A stretch of DNA of 64,000 nucleotides, taken from positions 186,001 to 250,000 of the forward strand of contig WNNJ02003583.1 in NCBI GenBank assembly GCA_012934845.2. Reading direction: 5' to 3'. Position numbers and translations under genes: made by a program. The notes below the pieces were generated by a model that was not told where the DNA came from, made no database searches, and was given only the letters and a program-made list of their open reading frames with translations. Positions 51,800 through 61,344 of this stretch are shown piece after piece. Each line of letters begins with the position of its first letter. The stretch's first letter is position 1. The stretch is from Pomphorhynchus laevis. Its lineage: Eukaryota; Acanthocephala; Palaeacanthocephala; Echinorhynchida; Pomphorhynchidae.

Positions 51800-54126
51800 T
51801 CAAAGAATGCGCGAACTTCTCAAGCAAAGAGATGCACCCCTTGCAATGGCGAATGCCAATTTTCTTTTCAAGGTTGTTGGTATGTCGGCATATTCTTCTG
51901 CAGTATTATTGCTAGCCTTTGATGCAATTTTATTCAAAATCTTGATTACTTCATTGCTCATTCCGCCTGATGTAGAGATAACTAAGGGGATAAATTCACC
52001 ATGTTCAATTGTTTGAATGCGCTCACTGTATTTTGCTCGTTTTCTATTGTCTTTATAATCAAATGTTGACGAAGGACTTTGGCGAATGTTTGATTGAGCA
52101 TAAATATATATTGTAACGTCGAAATACGTCTGCTCAAAACGTTCATTACTTAATGCCATACACATTATATCAAGACGTGCCTGCCTGTCTCTGGTAGTTG
52201 CCTGTTTGTCGAAAACCACAGTGTCCGGGACAGCTGCGAGTTTTGGTTCAATTTCGACTCTAGGGCACATTTTTTTAAGCGCTGACGCGCATAAATCTCG
52301 AATCATATCATGTATAATCATTGGAACTCCGCCACTTTTGCAGGATAGCGAATGATCTAAATGAATTGGTGACTGGCAAATACATATTGAATTCCGAAGC
52401 GATTCAGGAGTCCAACCATGCCGGCAGCAAATTGCGTCTTCAAATTCTGTAGCGCTCAAATGAAATTTCTCTGAAGCCAAAGACAAAGCGCTAAGCCAAG
52501 CTGAAGCCCCTTCTGCACAGGCATGATCAATCAAAATTTTGCTTTCCGCCAACCATGTGTCTAATATAGAAGACAATCGATTTTGATATTCGATTTTACG
52601 TGTGGCAATGATTCCTTTTATTATATCCGCTTGTAAATTCTTAAGATTATCGCTGTGAAGTCCTGAGTTATACGTTTCACAAATCCGTTGGGAATATGAA
52701 TATTCCATATTTCACAAAACTGATGGATCGAAAATTCCCAGACCTCCTAGTTTCGCTGGAGTAGATAAGATAGTTCGCCACTCCGAATCGATTTCACGCC
52801 CGATTGTTGATGGAACAACATGTTTGAAAATTGTTTCAGATAGCTGTGTTAATTGCATTGAGTTACACTTAACACTTCGTAGAAAATGAGTCCATCAGAA
52901 TTGCACAGATTTGGCAAAGCCTGCATAGGCAATATGGGGATCTATTTTTGCAACATCTGCTAGCCGTCCGACAATCCGAGAGCACGAACAACACGAATTT
53001 TGAATGACCGAATCGACATAGTCTTCAGTACCCACAGGAATTCCGAAAATTTTAATGCCTTCAGTTGTATAATTAATTCCAAAAGGCAAAAACGGATTTT
53101 CAATTACTTCGTGGGTTATTAGTGAAGTTTTTGTGGGGTTTACTTGATAGCCAATTTTTGGGCCGAATTTCGTCAAAATTGACCATACTTTTTGAAGGTC
53201 GTTAATATTCCCGACAAAATTTGCATCGTCTGCAAACCATCTTTGCAAGACGTGAGGAACTTCAAGTTTAATTTTGTCAATAATCGTCAAAGTTGACATA
53301 GCAAAGGCAGCCATAGCGAGTGGATCACCTTGCGTGAAACCTTCAAAAGAATACAAGTTATCACCTCCAAGCACCAACTGACTCGGTTTCATATATATAT
53401 TGTTCAATACGGTGGAAAGTACTAGACATGTATATTGAATATTGTGCAGCGCCGCAATTCGGCTCAACGAATTGAATGAGTTAGAAGCGTCAACAGCCAA
53501 AATTCACAATATATTTTCAGCATCAAAGGTTCTTTTAATTGAGGAAACAGCGTATTCGATGCCAGCTCTTTGTGAAGCGGCTAACTGAACATTCCCTGCA
53601 GCAGTTTGGATTGCATTTTTCGCGATTTCGAGCAAACATTTACAAATTATCCTCCTTGCCACGTCACAAACACCAATTGGCCGAATGCCACCGCTTTTCT
53701 TTGATATAGCAACTAATCGACATGTCGTGAAAGCATCCAGGGATCCTTTTGTCATTTTCTCAGTTGTCAAATCAATTCCCAAATCCGCGAGTGATCTTGC
53801 AAGGGCTCTGGATTCTAATCCAAATCATGTGAGCATGTGTCTGAATGATTTAGCATCAATACCGGACGGTCCTGCGGAGCCTTCTGTTCTCTGACATGAG
53901 GACACAATGCTACTCTCATCAAGAGCACTAAAACAAACTTGATGTGATAATGTGACGTCGGTCAAAGCTTTGCTCAATAGAGCTTCCTGAGGAGGTGAGA
54001 ATGCTTTTGGATGCATTGCCTGCAGCCTTACTTTAATTGTAATGCCATCTATATTAGAGTCATGAGGTAAAGTACCTTGCATTGATTTGTCCAATAGTAT
54101 TCCAGTTCCAGCAGAAATTTTTCCTG
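51800..54126 (-). pseudogene. RLE-13 reverse transcriptase-nuclease (3' part)
   Basis: Motifs in order: GKISAGTGILLDK (about 54120), LQAMHPKAFSPP, GSAGPSGIDAKSFRHMLT then a stop, SGGIRPIGVCDVARRIICK, VQLAASQRAGIEYAVSSIKR, a stop, VDASNSFNSLSRIAAL (NSFN instead of NAFN), EGFTQGDPLAMAAFA, RWFADDANFVGN (FADD form), a stop before WTHF and another near 52710. From 52708 the frame is open: GASAWLSALSLASEKF, CICQSPIHLDHSLSC, IHDMIRDL (H-D in place of RHN), VEIEPKLAAVPD, RQARLDIMC, YFDVTIYIYAQS and RKRAKYSERI, with the stop at 51800. Confidence 0.85.
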
Positions 54127-54131
54127 TGCTT

Positions 54132-54221
54132 TGTAATAAAAGAGAGCTTTCCAAGATAAGCTTTATCAAAATCAATCTAAAACAACACAATACAGATTAG
54201 TTAATAGAAAATCATATATCA
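54132..54221 (-). repeat. 3' LTR, 90 bp
   Basis: Identical to the repeat at 57844-57933. The end of the Gag-Pol frame overlaps it by ten bases. Confidence 0.9.
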
Positions 54222-57200
54222 TTCTTCTCGCCTTTTTCTATTGAATGTAGCTCAACTTCGTAGTCGCGTAAATACGAAGGTAGTCGTCTCTCTCGTGTCG
54301 GTTTGCAAGTTGTATGCTTGTCGTCTAAGCGATTTATATTCTCGGTACACTCGTCATTTTGAGAACATGTGTCGATCGAATTTTGCGAATGCACATTGCT
54401 GGTATCCCGATAAAAATCGTTGATAGACACTTCAGGGTTATTTTCGTTTGTTTCGATGGATCCTTCTCCTTGTGCTAATTTACTATTTGAAACAGTCACG
54501 ATCTTTCCATCATCTCTAGAGACACGACTATAATAAGGATTGGATGCTATCACAATAGCTTCATCAACTTTATTGTCATATTTGCCAGCTCTATCATTCT
54601 TCATCCAAACAGATGAATTTGGAATAAGCCAATGTGGCAAATCATTGATATTTATCATTCGACGCTGAAAACCAAACATTCGTTCATGTGGTGTAAAATT
54701 GGTACTGGTCGAGAGTAAACTACGAACTGCATTGAGCGCTTGAGGTGACATATCCTGCCAATTTTCTATAGGCAAATTGCACGATTCCAACGAAGCTGTT
54801 ATAGACGACCAAATGATCCCATTGTATCGTTCGACAAGTCCGTTTCCCTGTGGATGATAAGCACTCGAATGACTCTGTGCAGTACCATGTGAAAACAAAA
54901 ATTCTCGTAGTTCGTTTGACATAAAGGATTTTCCACGATCGCTGTGTATGTAAGCTGGTGGACCGAACATGCAAAATAGCGACTTCAGACACTTGATTAC
55001 AGTGGTAGACGACATATCTCTGCAGGGAAATACGAATGGGAACCTTGAATATTCATCGATGATACACAAGGCATAAATGTTTTCATTGTTTGAAGGCATA
55101 GGACCTTTGAAATCGATATTCAGCCTTTCAAATGGTCTAGTGGCCTTGACTAGCTGTCCCATTGCTGCTGGTTGATAAAAGCGAGGTTTAAGACGACGGC
55201 ATATTTTACATTTTCCAACCATCTCGCGAATATCGTCTATTCCATATGGTAAATTCATCGTTTTAACGTAATGGTGCAAACGGATTATACCGGCATGGCA
55301 GAGTTTATCATGTAATTGATACAAATGGGAGACATTAGCATTGCACAAAATTGCATTATCTCGTGACAGGGCGTCCGCACATTCATTCTGCGATCCGGGT
55401 CTGTAAATAATGTCGAAGCGATAAGGTGACAATTCAATCTTCCAACGTGCAAATTTATCAGCTTTGATTTTGCTGCATTTATGATTTCCAAACATCATGC
55501 TAACAGATCTTTGATCTGTTATTAACTTAAAAGGACGATTTGTGAGATGGTGTCTCCAATATCGAACGCTTTCGACAACTGCCATTGCCTCTAGTTCTAT
55601 AGCTGATTGTTTTCGTTGTGAGTTTGAAAGCGATCGGGAGAAGAACGCAACAGGTCGAGAATCTTGACTTAGTATAGCACCAATAGCACAATTCGATGCA
55701 TCGGTCTCAACGACAAATTCTTTATAAGGGTCAATAGCTGCAAGTGATGCAGATGCAATATCGTTTTTAAGATTTTTTATCGCACATGTCACTTCATCAT
55801 TGAGTGGAAACAAAATAACATTTAATAGAGGCTTAATTTTGAGTAAAAAGTTCTCGATCCACTTTGCATAATGAGCGAACATTCCACACATCCTTTTTAA
55901 CGACTTCTGATCGTGTGGATTTTGCATCTCCATTAGTGGTTTAACTCTGCTCGGGTCAGGACGGATAGTGCCTTGCGAAATTAAGTAGCCCAAAAAACAA
56001 ATCGTTTCTAATTGGTATTCAGACTTTTGCTTTGAAATTGTCAGATTTAGCGAATTGGCAATTTTCATGAAACAATTTAGACGTTCGTTATGTTCTTCGA
56101 CAGTATTACCGCAAATTATAATGTCATCTAGATAAGCATATGTTCCCGTCAAATTCTTTTCTTCGATAACTGAATCCATCAGTCGTTGAAAACAGGGAAC
56201 AGCATTAGTAATACCGAAGGGCAATCGACAAAATTGCCACAGACGTCCATTGGCTTCAAAGGCTGTGTACGGTCTATCTTGCTTTCGAATAGATACTTGA
56301 TGATAGGCAGACGATAAATCAAGTCTTGAAAAAACTTTAAAAGTCGATACCCTGTCTATAATCGCTTGAATATTCGGTAAGGGGTATGCGTCTAATTGAG
56401 TATAGTAATTGATTGTACGGGAATAATCTATAACCATTCGTGGCTTGTGAAGCTGAGAACGAACGACAAGTACTTGAGATCTCCACGGTGATCTGCTTTG
56501 CTCAATTATTCCATCGTTTTGCAAATTTTGAATCTCCTTTCGTATAAAACCGAGATCATCATAATTATAACGTATAGATTTTGATGCAATGGGTTTTACA
56601 TTTGAAGGCAGATTAGGAAATAGGTCAGGAGCTTCTAGTTTGGCAGACTGAATGTGATTGATTTGCACCGATGATGACTGTCTATTAAAATTTAAAGTAA
56701 GAGATTTCAATTTTGACAAAAAATCGAGACCAATAATTACCGGAAAACATAATCTATCCATCGCGAAAAACTTTACAGTTTTATATGAGATTCCATTAAA
56801 AACCATATCTACGATACAATATTCGGTGATTTGCTTAGTTGTTGATTTCGTAGCCATTACTACGTGTTCATTGCACTTCAATTTTGAAAGATTTAATAAG
56901 TGTACAGTCGAAGAATCGATAAAATTGTGCGTGCTACCAGTATCAATAAGTGCCACAATTTGTTGAGATTGAATTTCTACTGTCTCAGTGCATTTCATCA
57001 GTTGATTTGACAAACGTGGAGAGATGCGAGACGAAAGGCATTCCAGGGTCGCAGTGATATGCGAAGTTTTCGATGACTTACACACTGATGCAAAATGTCC
57101 TTTTTTTCCACATTGATAGCAAGTAGCATTTTTAGCAGGACAAGCAGTGCGATAATGACGAGCTCGACCACAAAAGTAACAATTAAGTTGATTCGTGTGT

Positions 57201-57817
57201 AATACCGATTCTTTAGTGTTTGAAGGACGAATTTCGATTTTGTTAATCGATGCCGACGATGAATGATTTAGCGATATGTCGCTTTGATTTTCAGTTGTGC
57301 GAAATTGATCGGATTGAACTTGTACGGATTCTAACGCGTATGCAAGTGTCAACATTTCTTCGAGCGAGTTTGCTTTATTTTCCAACAGTCGCTGGCAAAT
57401 GTACGACGATCGGATGCCCTGTACGAAAGAATCAAGAATATGCTGTTTTCTATTCTCTAATGCAACCACATCTTTGAAATCGCATTCATCCGCAAGCGCC
57501 TCCAATTGACGAACATACTGCGACAACGTCTGATTGTCGGTTTGTGTTGAACTGTGAAGTTTATACCGAGCAAAAACTGAGTTGATTGGATGGAGCAGTA
57601 TACCATCGAGTATAAAGACAGCCTCCACAAAAGTTGTACATTTTGAAATCGGCAAGTATAATCGCGTCGATAACAGATTTACCAACAAAGAAAATTGTTG
57701 CGCATCAGATGGGCTATCCAAACAAGAAATAAACGATTGAAATTTTGACTTCCAATGAGACCATTCTTGAGAGGAAGAACTGCTATCAGGATCGCTTGCA
57801 AATATTTGAGGCTTCAA
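54212..57817 (-). CDS. Ty3-type Gag-Pol polyprotein
   Basis: One open frame of about 1200 codons. Parts in order, by family knowledge and visible signatures: a Gag region (residues 1 to about 210), two CCHC zinc knuckles (about 212-255), an aspartic protease with a DTGS signature (about 290), a reverse transcriptase with YLDD (about 540), RNase H (about 650-770), and an integrase with an HHCC zinc region and DDE core (about 800-1080). The order RT-RNase H-integrase places it in the Ty3 group. Such a polyprotein assembles particles, copies the element RNA and inserts the copy. There is no envelope gene. The frame looks whole. Confidence 0.9.
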   Translation of the reverse strand: MKPQIFASDPDSSSSSQEWSHWKSKFQSFISCLDSPSDAQQFSLLVNLLSTRLYLPISKCTTFVEAVFILDGILLHPINSVFARYKLHSSTQTDNQTLSQYVRQLEALADECDFKDVVALENRKQHILDSFVQGIRSSYICQRLLENKANSLEEMLTLAYALESVQVQSDQFRTTENQSDISLNHSSSASINKIEIRPSNTKESVLHTNQLNCYFCGRARHYRTACPAKNATCYQCGKKGHFASVCKSSKTSHITATLECLSSRISPRLSNQLMKCTETVEIQSQQIVALIDTGSTHNFIDSSTVHLLNLSKLKCNEHVVMATKSTTKQITEYCIVDMVFNGISYKTVKFFAMDRLCFPVIIGLDFLSKLKSLTLNFNRQSSSVQINHIQSAKLEAPDLFPNLPSNVKPIASKSIRYNYDDLGFIRKEIQNLQNDGIIEQSRSPWRSQVLVVRSQLHKPRMVIDYSRTINYYTQLDAYPLPNIQAIIDRVSTFKVFSRLDLSSAYHQVSIRKQDRPYTAFEANGRLWQFCRLPFGITNAVPCFQRLMDSVIEEKNLTGTYAYLDDIIICGNTVEEHNERLNCFMKIANSLNLTISKQKSEYQLETICFLGYLISQGTIRPDPSRVKPLMEMQNPHDQKSLKRMCGMFAHYAKWIENFLLKIKPLLNVILFPLNDEVTCAIKNLKNDIASASLAAIDPYKEFVVETDASNCAIGAILSQDSRPVAFFSRSLSNSQRKQSAIELEAMAVVESVRYWRHHLTNRPFKLITDQRSVSMMFGNHKCSKIKADKFARWKIELSPYRFDIIYRPGSQNECADALSRDNAILCNANVSHLYQLHDKLCHAGIIRLHHYVKTMNLPYGIDDIREMVGKCKICRRLKPRFYQPAAMGQLVKATRPFERLNIDFKGPMPSNNENIYALCIIDEYSRFPFVFPCRDMSSTTVIKCLKSLFCMFGPPAYIHSDRGKSFMSNELREFLFSHGTAQSHSSAYHPQGNGLVERYNGIIWSSITASLESCNLPIENWQDMSPQALNAVRSLLSTSTNFTPHERMFGFQRRMININDLPHWLIPNSSVWMKNDRAGKYDNKVDEAIVIASNPYYSRVSRDDGKIVTVSNSKLAQGEGSIETNENNPEVSINDFYRDTSNVHSQNSIDTCSQNDECTENINRLDDKHTTCKPTRERRLPSYLRDYEVELHSIEKGEKNDI

Positions 57818-57843
57818 GAACTTCTTTATTGATTTTGATAAAT

Positions 57844-57933
57844 TGTAATAAAAGAGAGCTTTCCAAGATAAGCTTTATCAAAATCAATCTAAAACAACAC
57901 AATACAGATTAGTTAATAGAAAATCATATATCA
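57844..57933 (-). repeat. 5' LTR, 90 bp
   Basis: Identical to 54132-54221; flanked outside by the TGCTT target duplication. Confidence 0.9.
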
Positions 57934-57938
57934 TGCTT

Positions 57939-58536
57939 TTACATTTTATATATCTCTTCTTCCAATTTTACGGAGCTTCCCGTGAAATGCGTAGTTTCAA
58001 TCGACGCTGCAGAAAGTTTGTCTCATTAAAGATATCAACAGAACGTTGTTCATTCCATAGCTGCAATCTTCGTTCTAAAGATTTTCTAATTATAGAAATT
58101 TTACGCGAAAGTATTTTTTTGTAGAATACATTGAGAAAAGACTACATATTCTTTGAGTGCATTTGTGTTGTTTACATGATCATTAGCCATTTTAGAGTAG
58201 AATGAAGTTAACCTCTCAATATAGTCATAGATGTTTGTCAAATTTAAATGAGACTAGATGGTTGACATAACCGTTTCACTTACGATGCCATTAGCAGTTA
58301 AGCACATTGCCGCCTTTTTGCTTTGCGAATGTACTGGATATCCGATTTTGTCGTCAGATTTAGTGAATGGTCCATTGTCAATGTTATCAAGGCTGTTCAC
58401 TTTATTCACACAGTTAGGTGCTTGACAGTTGATACAACTCGTTTTGGGTTTAGCACATTTGCAACCACCGGCACTTAGCATTCGGTCCATTGCATCCACA
58501 ACACTTTGTCGAGAAAGCTGGTTTACCTTTCGGCAT
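57939..58536 (-). pseudogene. RLE-13 N-terminal cysteine module (5' part)
   Basis: Starts at ATG 58536: MPKGKPAFSTKCCGCNGPN, then after a one- or two-base shift near 58475 GCKCAKPKTSCINCQAPNC and VNKVNSLDNIDN. This is the same nine-cysteine module as in RLE-1, -2, -8 and -10. A TAG/TGA-rich stretch follows at 58254, and in a further frame KKILSRKISIIRKSLERRLQ (about 58100-58040) matches the pre-RT block of the other families. The Ty3-type element interrupts directly downstream. Confidence 0.75.
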
Positions 58537-58629
58537 TAGGTGATTAATAATTGTAAGGTATTGATAATAATTGATTAAGTATTGATGAATAATTATTATT
58601 ATCTTGCTATTACAAACTAACACTTGAGG

Positions 58630-58992
58630 GGTTCCCGCAAATGGGCCCATGATTATATTAAAGTTATTTCAATTGTGATCGCCATCACCAGCCCACTCGA
58701 GTGTCTCCACTTGGTGAACGACTTCCTTTTGGCGTACTTCCTCTTGACCGCGAGCTAGTTGATACTGGTCCACGTGCTCGTTGGTATTTTCGGTTCGATA
58801 GTATGTTGACAGTGGTTCGCGAATTGGTAGTCGTAGACACATCGATGCAGTTTTTGCTACAGCTATCGACAACTTTGCTCTAAGCTGATTTATACACGTG
58901 GCATATTCTGTGTTAAATTTTGATGCCCTCTTTCTAGCGATTAATTGTATAAATTTGTTAGCATTTGGCCCAATGCCTACGCTGGATGTCAT
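58630..58992 (-). mobile_element. RLE-14: nuclease C-terminal fragment with hairpin
   Basis: The minus strand encodes SSVGIGPNANKFIQLIARK, YATCINQLRAKLSIAVAK and TASMCLRLP, matching the final 60-70 residues of the other nucleases (for example VGGIGP and SIAKSVSMTLR in RLE-6). It ends with the hairpin at 58630-58648 (GGGCCCATTTGCGGGAACC). Strongly 5' truncated at 58992. RLE-13 starts immediately beyond its 3' end. Confidence 0.78.
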
Positions 58993-59027
58993 TGATTAAT
59001 AATTGTAAGCTGAACGATTGTGTGTCA

Positions 59028-59116
59028 AAGCTGTCAAAAATTTTTGTTTGTGTGTTTAAGCTGTTAAATTTTTTGTTTGTGTGTAAAAACTGTTAAAATT
59101 TTTTGTTTGTTTTTGT
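59028..59116 (+). repeat. Three imperfect tandem units of about 29 bp
   Basis: Units of the form AAGCTGTTAAATTTTTTG followed by TTTGTGTGT. Two further imperfect repeats with AAACGATTTATTTGACAAA follow to about 59210. No coding potential. Confidence 0.8.
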
Positions 59117-59214
59117 TACTTGTTTAGTAATATTTTTTTAAATAAAACGATTTATTTGACAAAGACATTGCAGAATTTTTTTAAGTAAAACGAATTTATT
59201 TGACAAATCAAATC

Positions 59215-59637
59215 AGCTAACTGAGTCAACGTATTTAATATAATTATAAAATAAACAAAACATAATAATGCTAAATCAAAATTTAATAATTAAATAATAA
59301 AATTAATAATTGTTTTTAGATTTTCTATAATTTAAATCAAGTTAAAATAAAAAATTGAAATTTAAAATGAACTTCATTTTTATGAATTGACTAATAAATA
59401 ACAAACGTTGTATCAGAATAAGAATTAGAGGTCATCAGGAGGAACTGCTATGCTATCAGGTTTCGGCCCCTAACTCCTCTACCCAACATAGCAGCGGGGC
59501 CAAATACATGCTAATGATGTATTTCCTCTGATAAAACTATCTAGTACCTTATTCTAATACAGAGTATATTATATAATATCCATCCATAAAAATTTGCCAC
59601 TTAAGAGTTTAAATTTATTCTTTATATTATTACAAGA
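59215..59637 (+). repeat. Repeat R, copy 2 (first part)
   Basis: Opposite-orientation match to 49169-49582, starting GCTAACTGAGTC. It contains the same pseudoknot stems (59445-59452 with 59487-59494; 59465-59470 with 59496-59501). Interrupted after 59637 by a Penelope-like fragment and LINE X copy d; it resumes at about 61136-61270. Confidence 0.75.
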
Positions 59638-59639
59638 AG

Positions 59640-60595
59640 GCGAGGAAATAGGAATATTTATTTGATAAGAAAAATCCAATATTTCGACGGCACGTCATCT
59701 TCAGGGTCTAGAAATAAAACACATCAGTAAAAAAATTAGAAAGTGCAAAAAAAAAATAATAAAAAAATATAAAAAATTGTTTATCCATTGTCTATCTGTA
59801 CTAATGTTGGCAAACACAAATTTTTAGCAACTAAGTTTAAAGTAAGCTTTCATGTGATGTCTGCTTTATTGTTAGGGACTATTTAATCTTTAAAAGTTTC
59901 AAGATACATGGCTTCAATAATTTTGCGCTTTGTTTTGTTCGTTCCTTTCTTCAGTGGTGTAATTAGGTTAATGTCCATTAAGTGGTTATTAACAAATATA
60001 TGATGAGAAATGGCACAAGAGGATGTATACTGTCCGTGTAATGCTCTCTTCATTATATATGAGTGTTCTTTGGCACGGGTAGCTAACGGTCTTCTTGTTT
60101 AACCCACATATATTTTCTTACACTAGAGGCATGAAAAATTGTAAACAACACCGGCTGATTCAAATTATGGTTTTAGTTTGAACATACTGGATAGCCTAGG
60201 TAGTGAACGAGTGAAGGGAAATATGTCATCTCTACATAGACCGAGATTGATACACATTAAGGAATGTGCCTTCTGGTTGATGAATGGGACCTCGATGAAC
60301 TTTTCCCCTTCAATTGCAGATCGTTGTCTTTGATCATTTATGATGCGACGGGCATGATTGAATGCGCGATTAATGATATTAGGAGGAAAGTCTGCTTGTT
60401 TTAGTAGAAAATAGATATTATTTAATTCATCACGAAGTAAATGTTCATTTGAGCAAATACGTTGTGCTCGCAGGAATAGGGATCGTGCCTGTGACGTTTT
60501 CCATTTTACAGGTGAATGAGATGACCATCTAGTTACAATGTTAGGGATATCCTTCATGTGCACTGTTGTACGAATTGGATTACCTAGCAATACCT
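59640..60595 (-). mobile_element. Penelope-like element fragment 2 (linker and GIY-YIG)
   Basis: Minus strand. 60590-60165 is open for 141 codons: SHSPVKWKTSQARSLFLRAQ, DELNNIYFLLKQADFPPNII and RAFNHARRIINDQ, the region between RT and nuclease in Penelope-like elements. After a stop, the GIY-YIG nuclease follows near 60150-59900: VVYNFSCL, IYVG (a stop in place of glutamine) TRRPLATRAKEHSY, ISHHIFVNNHLMDI, KRKIIEAMYLETFKD. The last 30-60 bases hold a hammerhead motif. It is less related to fragment 1 than to classical Penelope forms, by spacing of the VVY and YVG boxes. Confidence 0.82.
59676..59708 (-). ncRNA. Hammerhead-ribozyme-like motif of the Penelope-like element
   Basis: Minus strand: CCCTGAAGA, a stem TGACG-TGC-CGTC, then GAAATATT. 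This reproduces the CUGANGA, stem II and GAAA parts of a hammerhead. Penelope-like elements are known to carry such motifs near their ends. The cleavage-site strand and stem III could not be placed with certainty. Confidence 0.55.
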
Positions 60596-60596
60596 T

Positions 60597-61135
60597 TTCA
60601 TCGCTTCTTTTCCCTAAAATCGATTACCGCGTTAGTCTTTTCGCCAATTCTCTAAAATTCATAATCCTACCCCTACAACGAATAATTAACACTGATGTTC
60701 GAGTGCTCTTTTGTCTCTGTCACTTCGACCACACATCCACATATTTCGCCGAAGTCTCCTGGCCCACCATCCACATCCGCATCAAACTCCGCCTTCTTCT
60801 CTTAACTTTTCGTCTCATCGCTGTCAACTCCCCATCGTTCATCAGCCTTCCTTTCTTAGACGACACTAGCCCCACCTCGCTATCGCTGCGTTCCCGTCAT
60901 ACCCTCTTACTCCACGTTCCCAATTACTCCAACAACTACGGTCTCCGATCATTCCTCGTCGCCGCCTCACTCGCCTGGAATCAACTCCCTCTCGACGTCC
61001 GCCGCGCCCCCTCCTTTATCACATTCAAACACCTACTCCGTTCACACCTCGACACATGATTTACATTTTTGTTTTGTTGTGGTCATGTAAGCTTGGGCTG
61101 ACACGCATTTGCCACGTTAAAATAAATCTTTTTTA
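60597..61135 (+). mobile_element. LINE X, copy d, 3' fragment
   Basis: The last 150 or so codons of ORF2 in one open frame (LLFPKIDYRVSLFANSLKF to LLRSHLDT, stop at 61057-61059) plus the 3' UTR ending AATAAATC and a T run. It starts head-to-head with Penelope fragment 2, inside repeat R. Confidence 0.87.
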
Positions 61136-61270
61136 TTAAATTATTTAAATGATTTTGAAGAAAGCCAATATCATTACATATTGTTGCAATTCTTAAAATT
61201 TCATTATTTAATATATTATATTTTATATTATATGGTATGCATGAATGCTTATGCAAAAATATGTTAATTA
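61136..61270 (+). repeat. Repeat R, copy 2 (continuation)
   Basis: Matches 49020-49100 in reverse (TTTTGAAGAAAGCCAATAT) and then the X-c flank at 35000-35060 (GGTATGCATGAATGC). The rest up to 61345 is A/T-rich. Confidence 0.65.
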
Positions 61271-61344
61271 TTATTAAATAATAATTATTATTATTTTTTT
61301 GAAATTTTTTTATAATGGACAACTATTGTAATACAAAATACTAT

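Larger units (their letters stand above)
54132..57933 (-). mobile_element. Ty3-type LTR retrotransposon, looks whole, young
   Basis: A 3.8-kb element on the minus strand with two identical 90-bp terminal repeats (54132-54221 and 57844-57933, TG...CA ends) and a 5-bp target duplication TGCTT (54127-54131 and 57934-57938). It carries one long Gag-Pol frame. Identity of the two ends points to a recent insertion. It sits inside RLE-13. The terminal repeats are unusually short for this family, and no clear tRNA primer site was seen next to the 5' repeat. Confidence 0.92.
51656..58600 (-). mobile_element. RLE-13: RLE element split by a Ty3-type insertion
   Basis: The 3' part (51656-54126) and the 5' part (57939-58600) belong to one element: the two halves meet in the linker between the cysteine module and the RT, flanked by the 5-bp target duplication of the Ty3-type element. 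No 3' hairpin was found; the end near 51656 is assigned by an A/T-rich change and is uncertain. Its 5' end abuts the 3' hairpin of RLE-14. Confidence 0.82.

Noticed and set aside
59640-60595. LTR-type or host gene origin of the 141-codon minus-strand frame
   Set aside because: Its blocks and the following GIY-YIG motif fit a Penelope-like linker and nuclease.
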